The notes beneath the pieces were generated by a model. The model saw nothing but the letters and a program-made list of their open reading frames with translations, searched no databases and was not told the origin of the DNA. Of a DNA stretch of 64,000 bases, positions 53,978 to 64,000 are shown piece by piece. The translations under genes and the position numbers were made by a program. This stretch comes from Amycolatopsis lexingtonensis (GTDB lineage Bacteria; Actinomycetota; Actinomycetes; Mycobacteriales; Pseudonocardiaceae): contig NZ_JADBEG010000001.1 of assembly GCF_014873755.1 (NCBI RefSeq), forward strand, positions 1,552,501-1,616,500. The letters run 5' to 3'. Position 1 is the stretch's first letter, and each line of letters opens with the position of its first letter.

Positions 53978-54784
53978 ATGCCCTTGGACGACGGCCCCCC
54001 GCTCGCCCGCCGGGGGCGCGGCACGCTCGGCGTGATCGCGACCGGGGCCACCGCGTCCGGGCCGGCCCTGCACGGCCTCCGCGCGGCCGCCCGCGAGCAG
54101 GGGTACGCGCTGAACGTCTTCAGCGTCCCGGGCCCCGGCGACGCGGCGGTGTCGGCCGCGGTGGCCGGGCTCCGGCTGCAAGGCGTGGCGGGGATCGTGG
54201 TGCTGGACGCGCGGTACGTCCCGGACCCGGCCCCGATCCCGCTCGTCCCGGCCGCCTCGACCGACCAGTACGCGGGCGCCCGCCGCGCGACCGAGCACCT
54301 CCTGGACCTCGGCCACCTGACGGTCTGGCACCTCGGCGGCCCCGAAGACGGCCCGGCGGCCCGCGCCCGCGAGCGCGGCTGGCGCGAAACCCTGGAGCGC
54401 CACGGAGCCGAGGTACCCCCGGTGGTCCGCGGCGACTGGTCCGCGAGATCCGGATATCGAGCGGGCCAGTCACTGGCGGCCGAACCGGGTGTGCAGGCGG
54501 TGTTCTCGGCCAACGACCACATGGCACTGGGTTTGCTCGCGGCGTTTTCCGAAGCGGGGATGCGTGTCCCGCGCGACGCCCATGTGGTCGGCTTCGACGA
54601 CGTTCCGGAGGCGGCTTACTTCGCGCCGCCGTTGACGACGGTGCGGCAGGACTTCGTGGCGGCGGGCCGTCAGACGCTGGCGGCGTTGGTGGCCCGGATC
54701 GAGGGTGTCACGGCTCCGGTGCGGGGGACGGTCGAGGGGGAGCTGGTGGTGCGGGAGAGCAGCCGCTGCCTGCGGGCGGGCTAA
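53978..54784 (+). CDS. LacI-family effector-domain protein lacking the HTH
   Basis: A 268-residue protein equivalent to the ligand-binding part of the two LacI regulators in this window ([53 protein letters not shown]). The N-terminal 60 residues with the helix-turn-helix and hinge are missing. The chain starts [23 protein letters not shown], corresponding to the start of the sugar-binding fold. A TAA at 53966-53968 closes the frame upstream, so no hidden HTH is in frame. It retains the likely sugar-binding and dimer-forming parts and could act as a decoy, a heterodimer partner or a binding protein. Its stop overlaps the convergent glpK by 4 bp. Confidence 0.85.
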   Translation: MPLDDGPPLARRGRGTLGVIATGATASGPALHGLRAAAREQGYALNVFSVPGPGDAAVSAAVAGLRLQGVAGIVVLDARYVPDPAPIPLVPAASTDQYAGARRATEHLLDLGHLTVWHLGGPEDGPAARARERGWRETLERHGAEVPPVVRGDWSARSGYRAGQSLAAEPGVQAVFSANDHMALGLLAAFSEAGMRVPRDAHVVGFDDVPEAAYFAPPLTTVRQDFVAAGRQTLAALVARIEGVTAPVRGTVEGELVVRESSRCLRAG

Positions 54785-56730
54785 AGCGTGAGCCGGTCGC
54801 CGAGTTCGCGGATGTGGTCGGCGGTTCCGCAGTCCAGGTCCAGCTGACGGCGGCGTTCCGCCACGAACGCCCGCCCCAGCCCGGTACGATCCGAAGTGGA
54901 CATCGAGCGGCGCAAGTCGTTCAGCAGCCCGCGTTCTTCACCACGCACGTGCGCGTCCACGATGTTCTCCAAGTGCGGCAACGCCTTCTCGAAGTCCTCG
55001 CTCTCCAGTACGGCCAAAAGGTCGTCGCCGAACGGGGAACCCGGCGAGTCCGGCCGGACGATCCGCTCGGTCGCCGTCGCGTGGGCCACCAGCAGGGCCG
55101 CCAGCTCCGCGACCAGCGCCGGGCGGTCCGCTTCCGCGTTGCGGAGGTCGCGCAGCAGCTGCTCGAACCGGCGGTGGTCGGCCAGCAGCACCTCGACCAG
55201 GTCGGACCCGGGCGCGGCGGCGGTCGGGCCCGGCCGCATCCAGCCGAACGTCAGCTCGACCGCCTGGCGCCAGTGGCCGTACTCGGTGGCGCGGCGGGCC
55301 GGGTCCATCGCCGGCAGCCACTGGCCGGCACGGTGCCAGTTGCGGCGCAGTCCCTCCAGGTCCGGCCAGTACCCGACGGACAGCCCGGCCGCGTAGGCCG
55401 CGCCGAGGGACACCGTCTCCGCGACCATCGGGCGGACCACCGGGACGTCGAGGACGTCGGCGATGAACTGCATCAGCAGGTTGTCGGCGGTCATCCCGCC
55501 GTCCACCTTCAGCGACGAGAGCGCCAGCCCGGAGTCGGCGTTCATCGCGTCGACGACCTCGCGGGTCTGCCAGCCGGTCGCCTCCAGCACCGCCCGCGCG
55601 AGGTGGCCCTTCGTGATGTACGACGTCAGGCCGGCGATCACCCCGCGGGCCTCGCTGTGCCAGTGCGGCGCGAACAGCCCGGAGAACGCGGGCACGATGT
55701 AGCAGCCGCCGTTGTCCTCGACCGTCCGGGCCAGCGTTTCGATCTCCGGCGCGCTGCCGATCAGCTCCAGCCCGTCGCGGAACCACTGCACGAGCGACCC
55801 GGTGACGGCGATCGAGCCTTCGAGGGCGTACACCGCGGGCTCGTCGCCGATCTTGAAGCCGACCGTGGTGAGCATGCCGTGGGTGGACAGCACCGGCGTC
55901 GGGCCGGTGTTGAGCAGCAGGAAGCTGCCCGTGCCGTAGGTGCACTTCGCCTCGCCGGGCGCGAAGCACGTCTGGCCGAACAGCGCGGCCTGCTGGTCGC
56001 CGAGCGCCGCCGCGATGCGGATGCCGGGGACCACGCGCGAAGTGGTGCCGTAGACCTCGGTGGAGGACCGGATCTCCGGCAGCATCGCGCGCGGGACGTC
56101 GAAGAAGTCGAGCAGCTCGTCGTCCCAGCTGAGCGTGCGCAGGTTCATCAGCATGGTGCGCGAAGCGTTCGTGACGTCGGTGACGTGCACGCCGCCCTCG
56201 GCACCGCCGGTGAGGTTCCAGATCAGCCAGCTCTCGATGGTGCCGAACAGGACGTCGCCGCGCTCGGCGCGTTCGCGCAGGCCGGGGGTGCGGTCGAGCA
56301 GCCAGCGGATGCGCGGCGCGGAGAAGTACGTCGCCAGTGGCAGCCCGCACAGCTGCCGCACGCGGTCGGCGCCGGGCTCGCGGGCGAGCTGTTCGAGCAT
56401 GGCGTCGGTGCGGGTGTCCTGCCAGACGATCGCGCGCCCGACCGGGTTACCCGTCCGCCGGTCCCACAGCACGGTGGTCTCGCGCTGGTTGGCGATCCCG
56501 AGCCCGACGACCTGCTCCGCGCTCGCCCCGGCGTCGGCCAGCGCCTGCGGCACGATCCGCGACAGGTTCCGCCAGATCTCGACGGCGTCGTGCTCGACCC
56601 ACCCGGGCCGCGGGAAGTGCTGCTGGTGTTCGCGCTGCACGACCGAGACGAGCCGGCCGCGGGCGTCGAACAGGATGCACCGGGTGGAGGTGGTGCCCTG
56701 GTCGATGGACATCACGTACCGCTGGACCAT
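54781..56730 (-). CDS. glpK: Glycerol kinase fused to hemerythrin-like domain
   Basis: A 649-residue protein. Residues 1-500 form a complete glycerol kinase: [15 protein letters not shown] at the N-terminus, [27 protein letters not shown]-type [25 protein letters not shown], and [14 protein letters not shown]. Residues about 508-640 are an added four-helix hemerythrin-like (HHE) domain with candidate iron ligands His519 ([11 protein letters not shown]), His550/Glu555 ([10 protein letters not shown]) and His594/Glu598-Glu599 (DAHVRGEER). A usual helix-3 histidine is not obvious. GlpK is normally about 500 residues. It is 10 bp downstream of the IclR gene, in the same operon, opposite glpF-glpK2-glpD. 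Confidence 0.88.
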   Translation of the reverse strand: MVQRYVMSIDQGTTSTRCILFDARGRLVSVVQREHQQHFPRPGWVEHDAVEIWRNLSRIVPQALADAGASAEQVVGLGIANQRETTVLWDRRTGNPVGRAIVWQDTRTDAMLEQLAREPGADRVRQLCGLPLATYFSAPRIRWLLDRTPGLRERAERGDVLFGTIESWLIWNLTGGAEGGVHVTDVTNASRTMLMNLRTLSWDDELLDFFDVPRAMLPEIRSSTEVYGTTSRVVPGIRIAAALGDQQAALFGQTCFAPGEAKCTYGTGSFLLLNTGPTPVLSTHGMLTTVGFKIGDEPAVYALEGSIAVTGSLVQWFRDGLELIGSAPEIETLARTVEDNGGCYIVPAFSGLFAPHWHSEARGVIAGLTSYITKGHLARAVLEATGWQTREVVDAMNADSGLALSSLKVDGGMTADNLLMQFIADVLDVPVVRPMVAETVSLGAAYAAGLSVGYWPDLEGLRRNWHRAGQWLPAMDPARRATEYGHWRQAVELTFGWMRPGPTAAAPGSDLVEVLLADHRRFEQLLRDLRNAEADRPALVAELAALLVAHATATERIVRPDSPGSPFGDDLLAVLESEDFEKALPHLENIVDAHVRGEERGLLNDLRRSMSTSDRTGLGRAFVAERRRQLDLDCGTADHIRELGDRLTL

Positions 56731-56740
56731 GGTCCTCCCT

Positions 56741-57493
56741 TCACCATCGGGACGCGCCCAGGTCCCGCGACACCGCGCGGGCCGCGTCGCGGACGTGGCC
56801 CAGCAGCCGCGGGCTCGGGCTGCCGTCCGGCTCGCAGATGCGCTCCACCGCGCCGGACACCCCGATCGCGCCGACCACGATGCCGCCGTGGCCGCGGATC
56901 GGGGCCGCGATCCCCGCTTCGCCGGAGATCATCTCGCCGTTCTCGGCCGCCCAGCCCGCCTCCCGTACCTTCGCACACGCGCGCTTGATCGCGGTCTGGG
57001 TGACCAGCGTCCGGCGCGTGTAGGACTCCAGGTCGGCCTTCAACGTCGTGTCGTAGGCCAGCAGGACTTTGCCGAGCGCCGTCGCGTGCAGCGGCAGCAG
57101 CGTGCCGACGTCGAGGGTCTGCAGGCTGTCGTCCGGGCGGAACACGTGGTGGACCACGAGCACCCGGCCCTCCAGCGGTGCGCCGATCCGGACGGCCTCG
57201 CCGCTGCGCGCGGCCAGCGCGTCCGCCCAGTTGATCGCGCGGGAGCGCAGCTCGTTGACGTCCAGGTAGCTCGTGCCCAGGTGCAGCAGCGCCGCGCCGA
57301 GCTGGTACTTGCCCGAGTCGCGGTCCTGCTCGACGAACCCGACGCCCTGCAGCGTGCGCAGGATCCCGTGCGCCGTGCCCTTGGCCAGCTCCAGCGATTC
57401 CGCGATCTCGCCGACACCCAGACGGCCCGAGCCGCGCGCCAGCAACCGCAGGATCGCGGCGGCGCGCTCGATGGACTGGATCGGACCGGGCAC
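56741..57493 (-). CDS. IclR family regulator of glycerol genes (GylR-like)
   Basis: A 250-residue IclR regulator. The winged helix (about 5-65) has [20 protein letters not shown]. The effector domain (about 80-245) has [16 protein letters not shown] and [20 protein letters not shown]. It is close in layout to GylR of streptomycetes, which controls glycerol catabolism. It starts with GTG at 57493, is divergent from glpF, and is followed after 10 bp by a glycerol kinase gene. Two TTCGACAATG sites in the divergent promoter region are the probable operators. Confidence 0.88.
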   Translation of the reverse strand: MPGPIQSIERAAAILRLLARGSGRLGVGEIAESLELAKGTAHGILRTLQGVGFVEQDRDSGKYQLGAALLHLGTSYLDVNELRSRAINWADALAARSGEAVRIGAPLEGRVLVVHHVFRPDDSLQTLDVGTLLPLHATALGKVLLAYDTTLKADLESYTRRTLVTQTAIKRACAKVREAGWAAENGEMISGEAGIAAPIRGHGGIVVGAIGVSGAVERICEPDGSPSPRLLGHVRDAARAVSRDLGASRW

Positions 57494-57521
57494 GGCCCCA
57501 ACCTAACCCGACCGGCCCTGA

Positions 57522-57566
57522 TTCGACAATGTCGAACATCCACATCGGCCGTTCGACAATGCCGAC
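57522..57566. promoter_or_regulatory. Two TTCGACAATG operators in the glp divergent promoter
   Basis: TTCGACAATGTCGAA (57522-57536) is a perfect 7-1-7 palindrome. TTCGACAATGCCGAC (57552-57566) is a second, imperfect copy exactly 30 bp (about three helical turns) further on. They lie between the IclR gene and glpF, where a dimeric or tetrameric IclR would bind. Confidence 0.7.
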
Positions 57567-57647
57567 CGCCGTCCGTTGACCGGCCGGAAATGCGAACTTA
57601 ACTTCACTCCACCAGTAGGGGGACAAGGTCCTTTGTGGAGGAAAGCA

Positions 57648-58469
57648 ATGGTGCGAAACCTCAAAGCCCACGGGCTCGGCGGCGAGATGGCCGCCGAGTT
57701 CGTGGGCACGATGATCCTCATCCTGTTCGGGTGCGGGGTGGTGGCGCAGGTCGCCGCCGCGGGCATCGGGGACCACGACAGCATCGCCTGGGCCTGGGGG
57801 CTCGGCGTCACGCTCGGTGTTTACGTCGCTTCGCGGATCAGCGGCGCCCACCTGAACCCGGCCGTGACCATCGCGCTCGCGGTGTTCAAGGGCTTCGAGT
57901 GGCGCAAGGTCGCTCCCTACGCCCTCGCGCAGACCGCCGGCGCGTTCCTCGCCGCGATGCTCGTGCGCTGGAACTACACCGAGGTGCTCAACGCCAAGGA
58001 CCCCGGTCTCACGATCAAGACCCAGGGCGTCTTCTCCACCCTGCCGGGCAACGGCACGCTCCCGGTGGGTGACTGGGGCGCCTTCCGCGACCAGATCATC
58101 GGCACCGCGATCCTGCTGATCGTCCTGTTCGCCATCACCGACCTGCGCAACACCTCGCCGGGCGCGAACCTGGCCCCGGTCGTCGTCGGCTTCCTCGTCG
58201 TCGCCATCGGCATGGCCTGGGGCACCAACGCCGGCTACGCGATCAACCCCGCCCGCGACTTCGGCCCGCGCCTGGCGTCCTGGCTGACCGGCTACGACAC
58301 GGCGTGGTCCGACCAGTACGGCTTCCCCTACTGGTGGATCCCGATCGTGGGCCCGATCATCGGCGCCCTCGTCGGTGGCGCGATCTACAAGTACCTGATC
58401 GAGCGCTTCCTGCCCGCCGGGGACCCGCTCGACGCCATGCCCGCCAAGGACCTCGAGCCCGCCAACTGA
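57648..58469 (+). CDS. glpF: Glycerol uptake facilitator (aquaglyceroporin)
   Basis: A 273-residue MIP-family channel with six membrane segments. The two NPA boxes are intact: SGAHLNPAVT (Asn70-Pro71-Ala72) and GYAINPARDFGPR (Asn200-Pro201-Ala202), and the D after the second box (NPARD) marks the glycerol-conducting class. The ATG at 57648 follows GTGGAGGAAAG. It is first gene of glpF-glpK-glpD, downstream of the TTCGACAATG operators, so glycerol entry is coupled to kinase and dehydrogenase production. Confidence 0.93.
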   Translation: MVRNLKAHGLGGEMAAEFVGTMILILFGCGVVAQVAAAGIGDHDSIAWAWGLGVTLGVYVASRISGAHLNPAVTIALAVFKGFEWRKVAPYALAQTAGAFLAAMLVRWNYTEVLNAKDPGLTIKTQGVFSTLPGNGTLPVGDWGAFRDQIIGTAILLIVLFAITDLRNTSPGANLAPVVVGFLVVAIGMAWGTNAGYAINPARDFGPRLASWLTGYDTAWSDQYGFPYWWIPIVGPIIGALVGGAIYKYLIERFLPAGDPLDAMPAKDLEPAN

Positions 58470-58484
58470 GTGAGGAGTACCCCG

Positions 58485-60002
58485 ATGCCTGACTACGTCG
58501 GCGCCGTTGACCAGGGCACCACGAGCACCCGCTTCATGATCTTCGACCACGGCGGCAACGAAATCGCCCGCCACCAGCTCGAGCACGAGCAGATCCTGCC
58601 CAAGCCGGGCTGGGTCGAGCACGACGCCACCGAGATCTGGGAACGCACCCGCTCGGTCATCGCGACCGCGCTCAACAAGGCCAACCTGGCGCACAGTGAC
58701 TTGGCCGCGCTGGGCATCACCAACCAGCGCGAGACCACCGTCGTGTGGAACCGCCGCACCGGCCGCCCGTACGGCAACGCGATCGTCTGGCAGGACACCC
58801 GCACCGACCGCATCGCCTCGGCGCTGGAGCGGGAGGGCAAGGGCGACGTCATCCGCCGCAAGGCCGGCCTGCCGCCCGCGACGTACTTCTCCGGCGGCAA
58901 GCTGCAGTGGATCCTCGAGAACGTCGACGGCGTGCGCGAGGACGCCGAGAAGGGCGACGCGCTCTTCGGCACCACCGACTCGTGGCTCATCTGGAACCTG
59001 ACCGGCGGACCGGACGGCGGCGTGCACGTCACCGACCCGACCAACGCGTCGCGGACCATGCTGATGGACCTCGAAACCCTGGACTGGGACGACGAGCTGC
59101 TGTCGTTCTTCAACGTCCCGCGCGCCATGCTGCCGACGATCCGGCCGTCGTCGAACCCGGGCTTCTTCGGCACCACCCGCGCGGACGGCCCGCTCGGCGG
59201 CGAGGTCGCCATCACCGGCGTCCTCGGCGACCAGCAGGCGGCCACCGTCGGCCAGGTCTGCTTCCGGCCCGGCGAGGCCAAGAACACCTACGGCACCGGC
59301 AACTTCCTGCTCCTCAACACCGGCCAGGAACTGGTCCGCTCGCAGCACGGCCTGCTCACGACGCTGTGCTACCAGTTCGGTGACGAGAAGCCGGTCTACG
59401 CGCTGGAAGGCTCGATCGCGGTCACCGGCTCGGCCGTGCAGTGGCTGCGCGACCAGCTGGGCATCATCAGCGGCGCGGCGCAGAGCGAAAGCCTGGCCCG
59501 CCAGGTCGAGGACAACGGCGGCGTCTACTTCGTCCCGGCGTTCTCCGGCCTGTTCGCGCCGTACTGGCGGTCTGACGCGCGCGGCGCGATCGTCGGGCTC
59601 ACCCGCGCCACGACCAACGCTCACATCGCGCGGGCCACCCTGGAAGCGATCTGCTACCAGACCCGCGACGTCGTCGAGGCCATGCAGAACGACTCCGGCG
59701 TCACGCTCGACGTGCTGCGGGTCGACGGCGGCGTCACCGCCAACGAGCTGTGCATGCAGCTGCAGGCGGACATCCTCGGCGTGCCGGTGTCGAAGCCGGT
59801 CGTCGCCGAGACCACCGCGCTCGGTGCCGCCTACGCGGCCGGGCTGGCCGTCGGCTTCTGGCGGTCGACCGACGAGCTGGAGCAGAACTGGAACGAAGAC
59901 AAGCGCTGGACGCCGTCGTGGAGCGACGAGCAGCGTGCCGAGGGCTACGCGGGCTGGCAGAAAGCCGTCGGCCGCACGCTCGACTGGGTCGATGTGGAGT
60001 GA
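58485..60002 (+). CDS. glpK: Glycerol kinase (stand-alone)
   Basis: A 505-residue kinase making glycerol 3-phosphate. The standard motifs are present ([69 protein letters not shown]), and it ends just after LDWVDVE without any extension. GAGGAG precedes the ATG, 15 bp after glpF. It is the normal GlpK of the catabolic operon; the fused form at 54781-56730 is a second, divergent copy. Confidence 0.95.
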   Translation: MPDYVGAVDQGTTSTRFMIFDHGGNEIARHQLEHEQILPKPGWVEHDATEIWERTRSVIATALNKANLAHSDLAALGITNQRETTVVWNRRTGRPYGNAIVWQDTRTDRIASALEREGKGDVIRRKAGLPPATYFSGGKLQWILENVDGVREDAEKGDALFGTTDSWLIWNLTGGPDGGVHVTDPTNASRTMLMDLETLDWDDELLSFFNVPRAMLPTIRPSSNPGFFGTTRADGPLGGEVAITGVLGDQQAATVGQVCFRPGEAKNTYGTGNFLLLNTGQELVRSQHGLLTTLCYQFGDEKPVYALEGSIAVTGSAVQWLRDQLGIISGAAQSESLARQVEDNGGVYFVPAFSGLFAPYWRSDARGAIVGLTRATTNAHIARATLEAICYQTRDVVEAMQNDSGVTLDVLRVDGGVTANELCMQLQADILGVPVSKPVVAETTALGAAYAAGLAVGFWRSTDELEQNWNEDKRWTPSWSDEQRAEGYAGWQKAVGRTLDWVDVE

Positions 60003-60009
60003 GGATCCG

Positions 60010-61719
60010 ATGAGGAGAAGTTCGGTGGAAGCCGTGCCGCTGTCCCCGCAGTACCGCGCGGAGACGTTGAAGAAGCTGGCGCGCGAAGAGGTCGACGTGC
60101 TGGTGGTCGGCGGGGGAGTGACCGGGGCCGGCGTCGCGCTCGACGCCGCATCGCGGGGGCTCTCGACCGCGCTGGTCGAGGCCCGTGACTTCGCCGCCGG
60201 CACGTCCAGCCGGTCGTCGAAGCTGATCCACGGTGGCCTGCGCTACCTGGAGCAGCTCGACTTCAAGCTGGTCCGTGAGGCGTTGAAGGAGCGCGGGCTG
60301 CTGCTGCAGAAGCTGGCCCCGCACCTGGTGCGGCCGGTGAAGTTCCTGGTGCCGCTGCAGCACCGGGTGTGGGAACGCGGCTACATCGGCGCCGGCGTCA
60401 CGCTGTACGACACGCTCGGCGGCGCCCGCGCGCTGCCGCGGCACCGGCACCTGTCCAAGCGCGGCGCGTTCAAGGCGGCGCCGGGCCTGGCCGACGACGC
60501 GCTGATCGGAGCGATCCAGTACTACGACGCCCAGGTCGACGACGCCCGCCACACGATGACGATCGCGCGGACGGCGGCCGAGCAGGGCGCTTCGGTGCTG
60601 ACCCGGGCCCGGGTGACGTCGCTGCTGCGCGACGGTGAGCGGGTCGTGGGCGCGAAGGTCGTCGACCGCGAGAGCGGGATCGAGTTCGAGATCCGGGCGC
60701 GCACGGTCGTCGCCGCCACGGGCGTGTGGAGCGACGACATGGCGAAGGCGGCCGGCATCCCCGCGCCGTTCACCGTCCGCGCGTCGAAGGGCATCCACCT
60801 GGTGGTGCCGCGGGAGAAGATCGACCTCGACACCGGGCTGATCCTGCGCACCGAGAAGAGCGTGCTCTTCGTGATCCCGTGGGGCCGGCACTGGATCGTC
60901 GGCACCACCGACACCGAGTGGGACCTCGACCGCGAGCACCCGGCGGCGAGCCGCGCGGACGTCGACTACGTGCTGGAGCACCTCAACAAGGTGCTGCGCA
61001 CGCCGGTGACCCACGACGACATCGAAGGCGTCTACGCGGGTCTGCGGCCGTTGCTCGCGGCGAAGGCGGCCGCGACGACGAAGCTGTCGCGGGAGCACGC
61101 GGTGGCGCACCCGGTGCCGGGCCTGGTGATCGTGGCCGGCGGCAAGTACACGACGTACCGGGTGATGGCCGCGGACGCGGTCGACGTGGTGGTCGAGGAC
61201 GTCGGCCGCCCGGCCCCGCCGTCGTGGACCGACCGGCTCCCGATCGTCGGCGCGGACGGCTACCACGAGCTGTGGGACGACCGGTTCGGCGTCGCTTCGC
61301 GGGCGGGCCTGACGGTCCCGCAGGTGGAGCACCTGCTGCAGCGGTACGGCACGCGGATCTGGAACCTGCTGGACCTGATCCGCGACGAGCCCGAGCTGGG
61401 CTCGCCGATCCCGGGCGCTTCGGAATACCTCCGTGCGGAAGCGGTGTACGCGGCTTCGCACGAAGGCGCGCTGCACCTGGAGGACGTCCTGACCCGCCGG
61501 ACGCGCATCTCGATCGAGGAGCGCGACCGAGGTGTCACGGCGGCCCCCGAGGTCGCGGCGTTGATGGCCCCGGTGCTGGGCTGGGACGCGCACCGGACCG
61601 AGCGCGAGGTGGCGAACTACCTCGCCCGGGTCGAGGCGGAGCGCTCGGCGCAGGAGGCTCCGGACGACGCGGCGGCGAACGCCACCCGCCTCGCGGCCCC
61701 GGCGCTTTTGCCGGGCTGA
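60010..61719 (+). CDS. glpD: Glycerol-3-phosphate dehydrogenase, FAD-dependent
   Basis: A 569-residue flavoprotein oxidising glycerol 3-phosphate to dihydroxyacetone phosphate, feeding electrons to quinone at the membrane. The FAD-binding GGGVTGAGVALDAASRG lies at about 36-52, with the GlpD signatures TSSRSSKLIHGGLRYLEQ split over residues 65-82 and VWERGYIGAGVTLYD. The C-terminal cap domain is complete (about 410-540). The ATG lies 7 bp after the kinase stop, so it is part of the glpFKD operon. The length is typical of the aerobic enzyme. Confidence 0.94.
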   Translation: MRRSSVEAVPLSPQYRAETLKKLAREEVDVLVVGGGVTGAGVALDAASRGLSTALVEARDFAAGTSSRSSKLIHGGLRYLEQLDFKLVREALKERGLLLQKLAPHLVRPVKFLVPLQHRVWERGYIGAGVTLYDTLGGARALPRHRHLSKRGAFKAAPGLADDALIGAIQYYDAQVDDARHTMTIARTAAEQGASVLTRARVTSLLRDGERVVGAKVVDRESGIEFEIRARTVVAATGVWSDDMAKAAGIPAPFTVRASKGIHLVVPREKIDLDTGLILRTEKSVLFVIPWGRHWIVGTTDTEWDLDREHPAASRADVDYVLEHLNKVLRTPVTHDDIEGVYAGLRPLLAAKAAATTKLSREHAVAHPVPGLVIVAGGKYTTYRVMAADAVDVVVEDVGRPAPPSWTDRLPIVGADGYHELWDDRFGVASRAGLTVPQVEHLLQRYGTRIWNLLDLIRDEPELGSPIPGASEYLRAEAVYAASHEGALHLEDVLTRRTRISIEERDRGVTAAPEVAALMAPVLGWDAHRTEREVANYLARVEAERSAQEAPDDAAANATRLAAPALLPG

Positions 61720-62775
61720 CTCAACCGATCGCCGCCGCCGCGCGTGGACACACCCGGAACCACCTGACAGGGGAGGAGCAGGGGATGTTCAGAGGTGTTC
61801 TCGCGACGGCGGCGGCGATGACGGTGCTCGCCGCGGCCCCGGCGAGCGCGGCCGAGGTGACCGGGCCGGTCGACCTGGGCACGCTGCCCGGTGGGCTGAC
61901 CAGCTCGGGTTTGCTGGTGACGAACCACGGCACGGTGTTCGGCGAGGCGTACGACAAGGCGTTCGACGTGCACGGCGCCCGGTGGGACGCGGCCGGCCGG
62001 ATCAGCGAGCTGCGGCCGCTGGACGGCTACAGCACGGTGAAAGCCACCGCGCTCAACGAGGCCGGCGTCGCGGTCGGGGATTCGACCAACCACTTCACGA
62101 CCGGGAGGGCCACCCGCTGGGACGCCTCGGGCGTGCCGGCCGAGCTGGAACAGCCGACCGGTTTCCCGGGCTACCCGTGGTCCACGCCGGTCGCGGTCAA
62201 CGAGAGCGGCATGGTCGCCGGGACCGCCTACGGTGCGCCCGGCCCGGACGCCGTGGTGCGCTGGGACAGCCTGGGCAAGGTCACGGTCCTCGGCCTCGGC
62301 CGGGCCCGGGCGATGAACGACGCGGGCGCGGTGATCAGCGAGACGACGTACTGGGACCCTGCGGGCACCATCGTCGAGCTGACCGACGGCGGTTCGCTGC
62401 ACGACATCGACAACGCCGGCACCGTGGTCGGCAGCATCGGCGGCCACGCGGCGAAGTGGGACCCGTCGGGCCGGTCCACGGTGCTCGACACCACCTGGGA
62501 AGCGAGCGAGGCGCTGGCCATCGCCGCCGACGGGTCGATCGTCGGCGAGGTGCGCGACAAGGACTTCACCACGCGGATCGCGCGCTGGGACCCGGCGGGC
62601 ACGCTCACCGTGCTCCCGGACGGCGGACAGTTCACGGCCGTGAGCCCGTCGGGTGCCGTGCTCGGGCAGCTCGGCACGGGGACGCCGGTGGTCTGGGACC
62701 GGGCCGGCCGGGTACTGCCGCTGCCGGTGCCCGAGGGCGGGATCTGCCTTGCGAAGGGGCTGAACGACTGGGAGG

Positions 62776-64000
<1,225 letters not shown>

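Overview
The window is a high-GC (about 70% by eye), gene-dense actinobacterial chromosome segment. Strong GC bias at third codon positions, frequent GTG starts, and abundant IclR/LacI/ECF-sigma/LuxR-type regulators and secreted glycoside hydrolases point to Pseudonocardiales, most likely Amycolatopsis or a close relative. This is an inference from gene content and repeat style, not from a marker gene. No tRNA, rRNA, CRISPR array, transposase or integrase was recognised.

Region 1 (1-17 kb) is a set of small independent loci. They are: a truncated helical protein at the left edge; an ArsR-type repressor divergent from an MFS exporter with three CATCGATG repeats between them; a MmcQ/YjbR protein; a secreted DUF1996 protein; a CoA-transferase + HMG-CoA-lyase-like operon with a divergent IclR regulator and an MFS importer; a small P-loop kinase; a SigD/ShbA-like ECF sigma factor; a PNPOx-fold protein beside a GAF histidine kinase and DevR/NarL-type response regulator; folE divergent from a cysteine-bearing (possibly Fe-S) HTH regulator; a TauE/SafE permease; and a sigma factor/CU044_5270 pair.

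Region 2 (18-52 kb) is a plant-polysaccharide (arabinogalactan-like) utilisation island. It has two near-identical LacI regulators, a 1362-residue secreted GH35 beta-galactosidase, a CBM2 beta-helix protein, a Tat-exported phospholipase C, a GH16 glucanase, a ytfQRT-yjfF-like sugar ABC transporter, and a seven-gene ara operon (GH51 arabinofuranosidase with three LamG domains, araB, araD, araA, and a ChvE-GguAB-type ABC transporter) ending at a strong hairpin, followed by a GH12 enzyme. A palindrome of the form TGTTANCGCTAACA sits before the GH35 gene, before lacI-2 and before the ytf operon. A related TGTGAGCGCTCACA precedes the ara operon. Embedded in the island are an unrelated D,D-carboxypeptidase / VanJ-like gene pair and a 230-bp palindromic intergenic element.

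Region 3 (52-64 kb) holds a second DUF1996 paralogue, a LacI-family protein that has lost its DNA-binding domain, and a glycerol locus. The glycerol locus is an IclR regulator plus a glycerol kinase fused to a hemerythrin-like domain, reading away from glpF-glpK-glpD across a region with two TTCGACAATG operators. A secreted HAF-repeat-like protein, an APH-fold phosphotransferase and the start of an E. coli-type argG with an ARG box close the window.

The most unusual items are the GlpK-hemerythrin fusion, the HTH-less LacI paralogue whose promoter carries a hybrid operator, and the complete uptake/activation/cleavage/regulation set suggesting catabolism of a 3-hydroxy-3-methylglutarate-like acid.
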